Source of the DNA: Dehalococcoidia bacterium
Lineage (GTDB): Bacteria; Chloroflexota; Dehalococcoidia; GIF9; AB-539-J10
Assembly (NCBI GenBank): GCA_023229725.1
Contig: JALNYR010000053.1
Location: forward strand, 1-15,865
Reading direction: 5' to 3'
DNA length: 15,865 nucleotides
Shown: piece after piece, positions 13,821 to 15,865 of the stretch
Layout of the letters: each line of letters opens with the position of its first letter
How positions within the stretch are numbered: the first letter of the stretch is position 1
Program-made: the position numbers and the translations under genes
The notes under the pieces: generated by a model
Told to the model about the DNA's origin: nothing
Databases searched by the model: none
Seen by the model: the letters and a program-made list of their open reading frames with translations, nothing else

Positions 13821-15521
13821 TCAGGCGATGACCCGGAAAGCTCCGACGTCGACGACTCCGAGGTCCGTGACGCGCAGTTCGGGGATGACAGGCAGGGCGA
13901 GGAAGGACAACAGGGCGAAGGGGGCCGGCGGCTGTGCCCCGAGCAGCCTTGCTGCTTCTTCAACGCTGTGCTGGGCTGCGATGACAGCCTGTACCGGCTC
14001 CGGCGACAGCAGGCCGGCGACGGGGAGCGGAAGCGCGGCCTGAACCGCTCCATCCGCGAAGACAACGAGCCCTCCCTGCATTCGCTCCAGCGCGCGAAGG
14101 GCGCCAAGTATGTCGTCGTCCGACACCCCCACGCACACGAGATTGTGTGAGTCGTGCGCGATTGAGCCGGCAAGGGCGCCGCGCCTGAGCCCGAACCCGG
14201 TGACGAACCCTTTGCCGACCCGTCCGGTCGCGTGGTGACGCTCGACCACGACGAGCTTGAGTATGTCCCGACTTGTGTCGGAGACGAACTCGTCACCGGA
14301 GACGCCGGGCGACAGCATTCGCTTGCGCGTCACAATCTGTCCCGGGATGAGTCCAATCACGGGGAACTCGGAGCCGTTCCGCGCGATTCTGAGGTCGCGA
14401 CGGTCGAGGGGCGCCATTTTGACCGTATCGGTCAACTCCGGCTCCGTCTCGGCGAATGCGAAGAGCGACTCTCCCCCTACTGCGACCAGCTCCCCGCCGT
14501 GGTAGACGCGGTCGACGACGAACGTGGCAAGGTCCCCCACCGTGATGAGGTCGGCGAGCATGCCCGGGGCGACCGCGCCTCTGTCGTGGAGCCTGAAGTA
14601 CTCGGCTGGATTGATGGTGGCGAGTTGCACGGCGCGCACAGGGTCGAGTCCAAGCGCGATAGCTCTCCTCAATACGTGGTCGATGTCACCTTCCAGGGAA
14701 AGGTCGGCGGCGCTCCTGTCATCCACCACGAACATGCAGCGCCGGTACGTCTCTCCTGCCGCGAGCGGCAGGAGCGCCTCAAGGTTCTTCTCGGAAGACC
14801 CTTCCCGGATCATGATGCGCATGCCCATGGCCAGCTTCTCGCTCGCCTCGTCGAGGGACGTGCATTCGTGGTCGGTCATGATTCCCGCCGCGGCGTAGGC
14901 CGAGAGGTCGCGGCCGCGCAGCCCCGGGGCGTGGCCGTCGATCGGCCTTCCGCGCGCTGCCTCCAGCTTCTCGAGCACGTCTTTACTGCCGGCGAGAACG
15001 CCGGGGTAGTTCATGACCTCGCCCAATCCGATGACGTCCGGCCTCGTCAGCAACTCACGTATGACATCGGCTGCGATTGTGGCTCCGGATGTCTCGAGCG
15101 GGGTCGCCGGCACGCAGGACGGCGCCATGAACTTCATGTCGAGCGGAAGCTTTCTGCTCCACCGCATGCAGAACTCGATTCCCTCCACTCCGCACACGTT
15201 CGCAATCTCATGCAGGTCGGTCACCACGGTGAGGGTGCCGTGGGGTGCCACCGCCTCTGCGTAGCGGGCGGGATGCAGCATCGAGCTTTCGATGTGCGTG
15301 TGACCGTCGATGAGACCCGGCAGCAGATACGCCCCGTCGAGGTCCACGGACTGTCGCGCTGCGCTGCCGCAGCCGACTGCGGCGATGCGGTCCCCCAGGA
15401 CGAGCACGTCGCCCGGCTCAACCGAGCCGGTCAGTGTATTCACGACACGGGCGTTCCGGAGCGCGAGGTCGGCCGGCGCCTGCCCCCGCGCCACCCGGAT
15501 CAGCTCATCTTTCCGAACCAC
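13821..15521 (-). CDS. ade: Adenine deaminase
   Basis: The 566-residue protein matches adenine deaminase of the amidohydrolase superfamily, which converts adenine to hypoxanthine and ammonia in the cytoplasm using a metal centre. Diagnostic features are PGLIDGHTHIESSML (68-82), TDLHEIANVCG (101-111), GEVMNYPGV (167-175), IDGHAPGL (194-201), TDHE (216-219), VVDDRS (265-270), and the C-terminal IAHDSHNLVCVG (454-465) typical of this enzyme. The length is normal. Translation starts at GTG 15521, inside the end of hpt (17-base overlap), with GGAGG only three bases upstream, an unusually short spacing that suggests coupled translation. Its product is the substrate of the Hpt encoded just upstream, so the two form a short adenine-to-IMP salvage route. 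The call is secure. Confidence 0.96.
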   Translation of the reverse strand: MVRKDELIRVARGQAPADLALRNARVVNTLTGSVEPGDVLVLGDRIAAVGCGSAARQSVDLDGAYLLPGLIDGHTHIESSMLHPARYAEAVAPHGTLTVVTDLHEIANVCGVEGIEFCMRWSRKLPLDMKFMAPSCVPATPLETSGATIAADVIRELLTRPDVIGLGEVMNYPGVLAGSKDVLEKLEAARGRPIDGHAPGLRGRDLSAYAAAGIMTDHECTSLDEASEKLAMGMRIMIREGSSEKNLEALLPLAAGETYRRCMFVVDDRSAADLSLEGDIDHVLRRAIALGLDPVRAVQLATINPAEYFRLHDRGAVAPGMLADLITVGDLATFVVDRVYHGGELVAVGGESLFAFAETEPELTDTVKMAPLDRRDLRIARNGSEFPVIGLIPGQIVTRKRMLSPGVSGDEFVSDTSRDILKLVVVERHHATGRVGKGFVTGFGLRRGALAGSIAHDSHNLVCVGVSDDDILGALRALERMQGGLVVFADGAVQAALPLPVAGLLSPEPVQAVIAAQHSVEEAARLLGAQPPAPFALLSFLALPVIPELRVTDLGVVDVGAFRVIA

Positions 15522-15865
15522 GCTCCTCCATGCAGTAGATGTCCGGCAGACATCGGTACTTGTTGTCGAAGTCCAGACCGTAGCCGACCAGGAACCGGTC
15601 CGGCACCGTGAACCCGAGGTAGTCGATTACCACGCTGGTCTCGCGACGGGACGGCTTATCCGCCAATGCGCAGAGGCGCACCGAGCGCGCGCCCCTCGCA
15701 CTGAGATGCTGCATCACGAAGCTCACTGTGTTGCCGCTGTCGACGATGTCCTCGACGACCAGGACGTCCTTGCCTCTCACGTCGCTGCTGGGCTCCTTCA
15801 CCATCGTGACGCACCGCGAGCTCTCGGTGCCACTCCCGTAGCTGGACACCGCCATGAAGTCGATC
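15505..15865 (-). CDS. hpt: Hypoxanthine phosphoribosyltransferase (partial; 5' end beyond the window)
   Basis: About 119 C-terminal residues are visible; the N-terminus lies past the right edge. Hpt joins hypoxanthine (often also guanine) to PRPP to give IMP or GMP. Seen here are the mobile-loop segment DFMAVSSYGSGTESS, the PRPP-binding motif VLVVEDIVDSGNT, LADKPSRR, and the C-terminal VGYGLDFDNKYRCLPDIY, all standard for the family. An in-frame ATG at 15855 falls in the middle of the conserved DFMAVSSYG segment, so it is not the real start. About 60-70 residues should be missing. It precedes and overlaps ade in the same direction. The position after the loop reads SSRC where SSG is usual, a small variation. 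The family call is secure. Confidence 0.95.
   Translation of the reverse strand, partial: IDFMAVSSYGSGTESSRCVTMVKEPSSDVRGKDVLVVEDIVDSGNTVSFVMQHLSARGARSVRLCALADKPSRRETSVVIDYLGFTVPDRFLVGYGLDFDNKYRCLPDIYCMEERGSER

Noticed and set aside
14232..15611. A 459-codon plus-strand open frame opposite adenine deaminase and hpt
   Set aside because: It is antisense to two secure genes, has low-complexity charged composition and no family motif. It is a codon-usage shadow.

Overview
The window is a gene-dense, high-GC stretch of a bacterial chromosome. It holds thirteen protein-coding genes, eleven on the minus strand and two on the plus strand. No RNA gene, insertion sequence, phage gene or CRISPR array is visible. 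The gene set (a TRAP transporter with a lipoprotein binding protein, SecD/SecF, a stand-alone Hpt, ADP-forming acyl-CoA synthetase alpha-type proteins, an acyl-CoA dehydrogenase, and an acid-sugar kinase with a PdxA2-like dehydrogenase) suits a free-living heterotroph that uses organic acids. The Thr/Pro-rich linker after the lipobox and this mix of families remind me of Chloroflexota (Dehalococcoidia or SAR202-like lineages). That placement is an inference of low to moderate confidence; nothing here is taxonomically decisive.

Layout, left to right. (1) 105-3172, minus: a complete TRAP transporter operon dctP-dctQ-dctM, with a promoter upstream of dctP, a perfect 14-bp hairpin between dctP and dctQ, and a terminator-like hairpin after dctM. 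(2) 3441-7248, minus: cca-secD-secF, joined by two 4-base start/stop overlaps and driven by a near-consensus promoter so close to the cca ATG that the mRNA should be leaderless. (3) 7294-8727 (minus) and 8883-10286 (plus): two divergent homologues of the alpha subunit of ADP-forming acyl-CoA synthetase, with no ATP-grasp beta partner in the window. (4) 10287-12541, minus: a DUF1537 acid-sugar kinase followed by a PdxA2-type dehydrogenase. Together these would turn a four-carbon sugar acid (threonate or erythronate) into dihydroxyacetone phosphate and CO2. (5) 12664-13803, plus: an acyl-CoA dehydrogenase, divergent from the kinase across a shared promoter region. (6) 13821-15865, minus: adenine deaminase overlapping the end of hypoxanthine phosphoribosyltransferase, which runs off the right edge. 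The pair would salvage adenine to IMP.

The genes form several small transcription units rather than one system. The longest gap (3173-3440, 268 bases) holds the dctP promoter and a hairpin downstream of secF. No wholly new system is evident. The observations most worth checking are the orphan alpha-type acyl-CoA synthetase pair, the coupled cca-secDF operon, two predicted leaderless promoters, and the dctP/dctQ hairpin.
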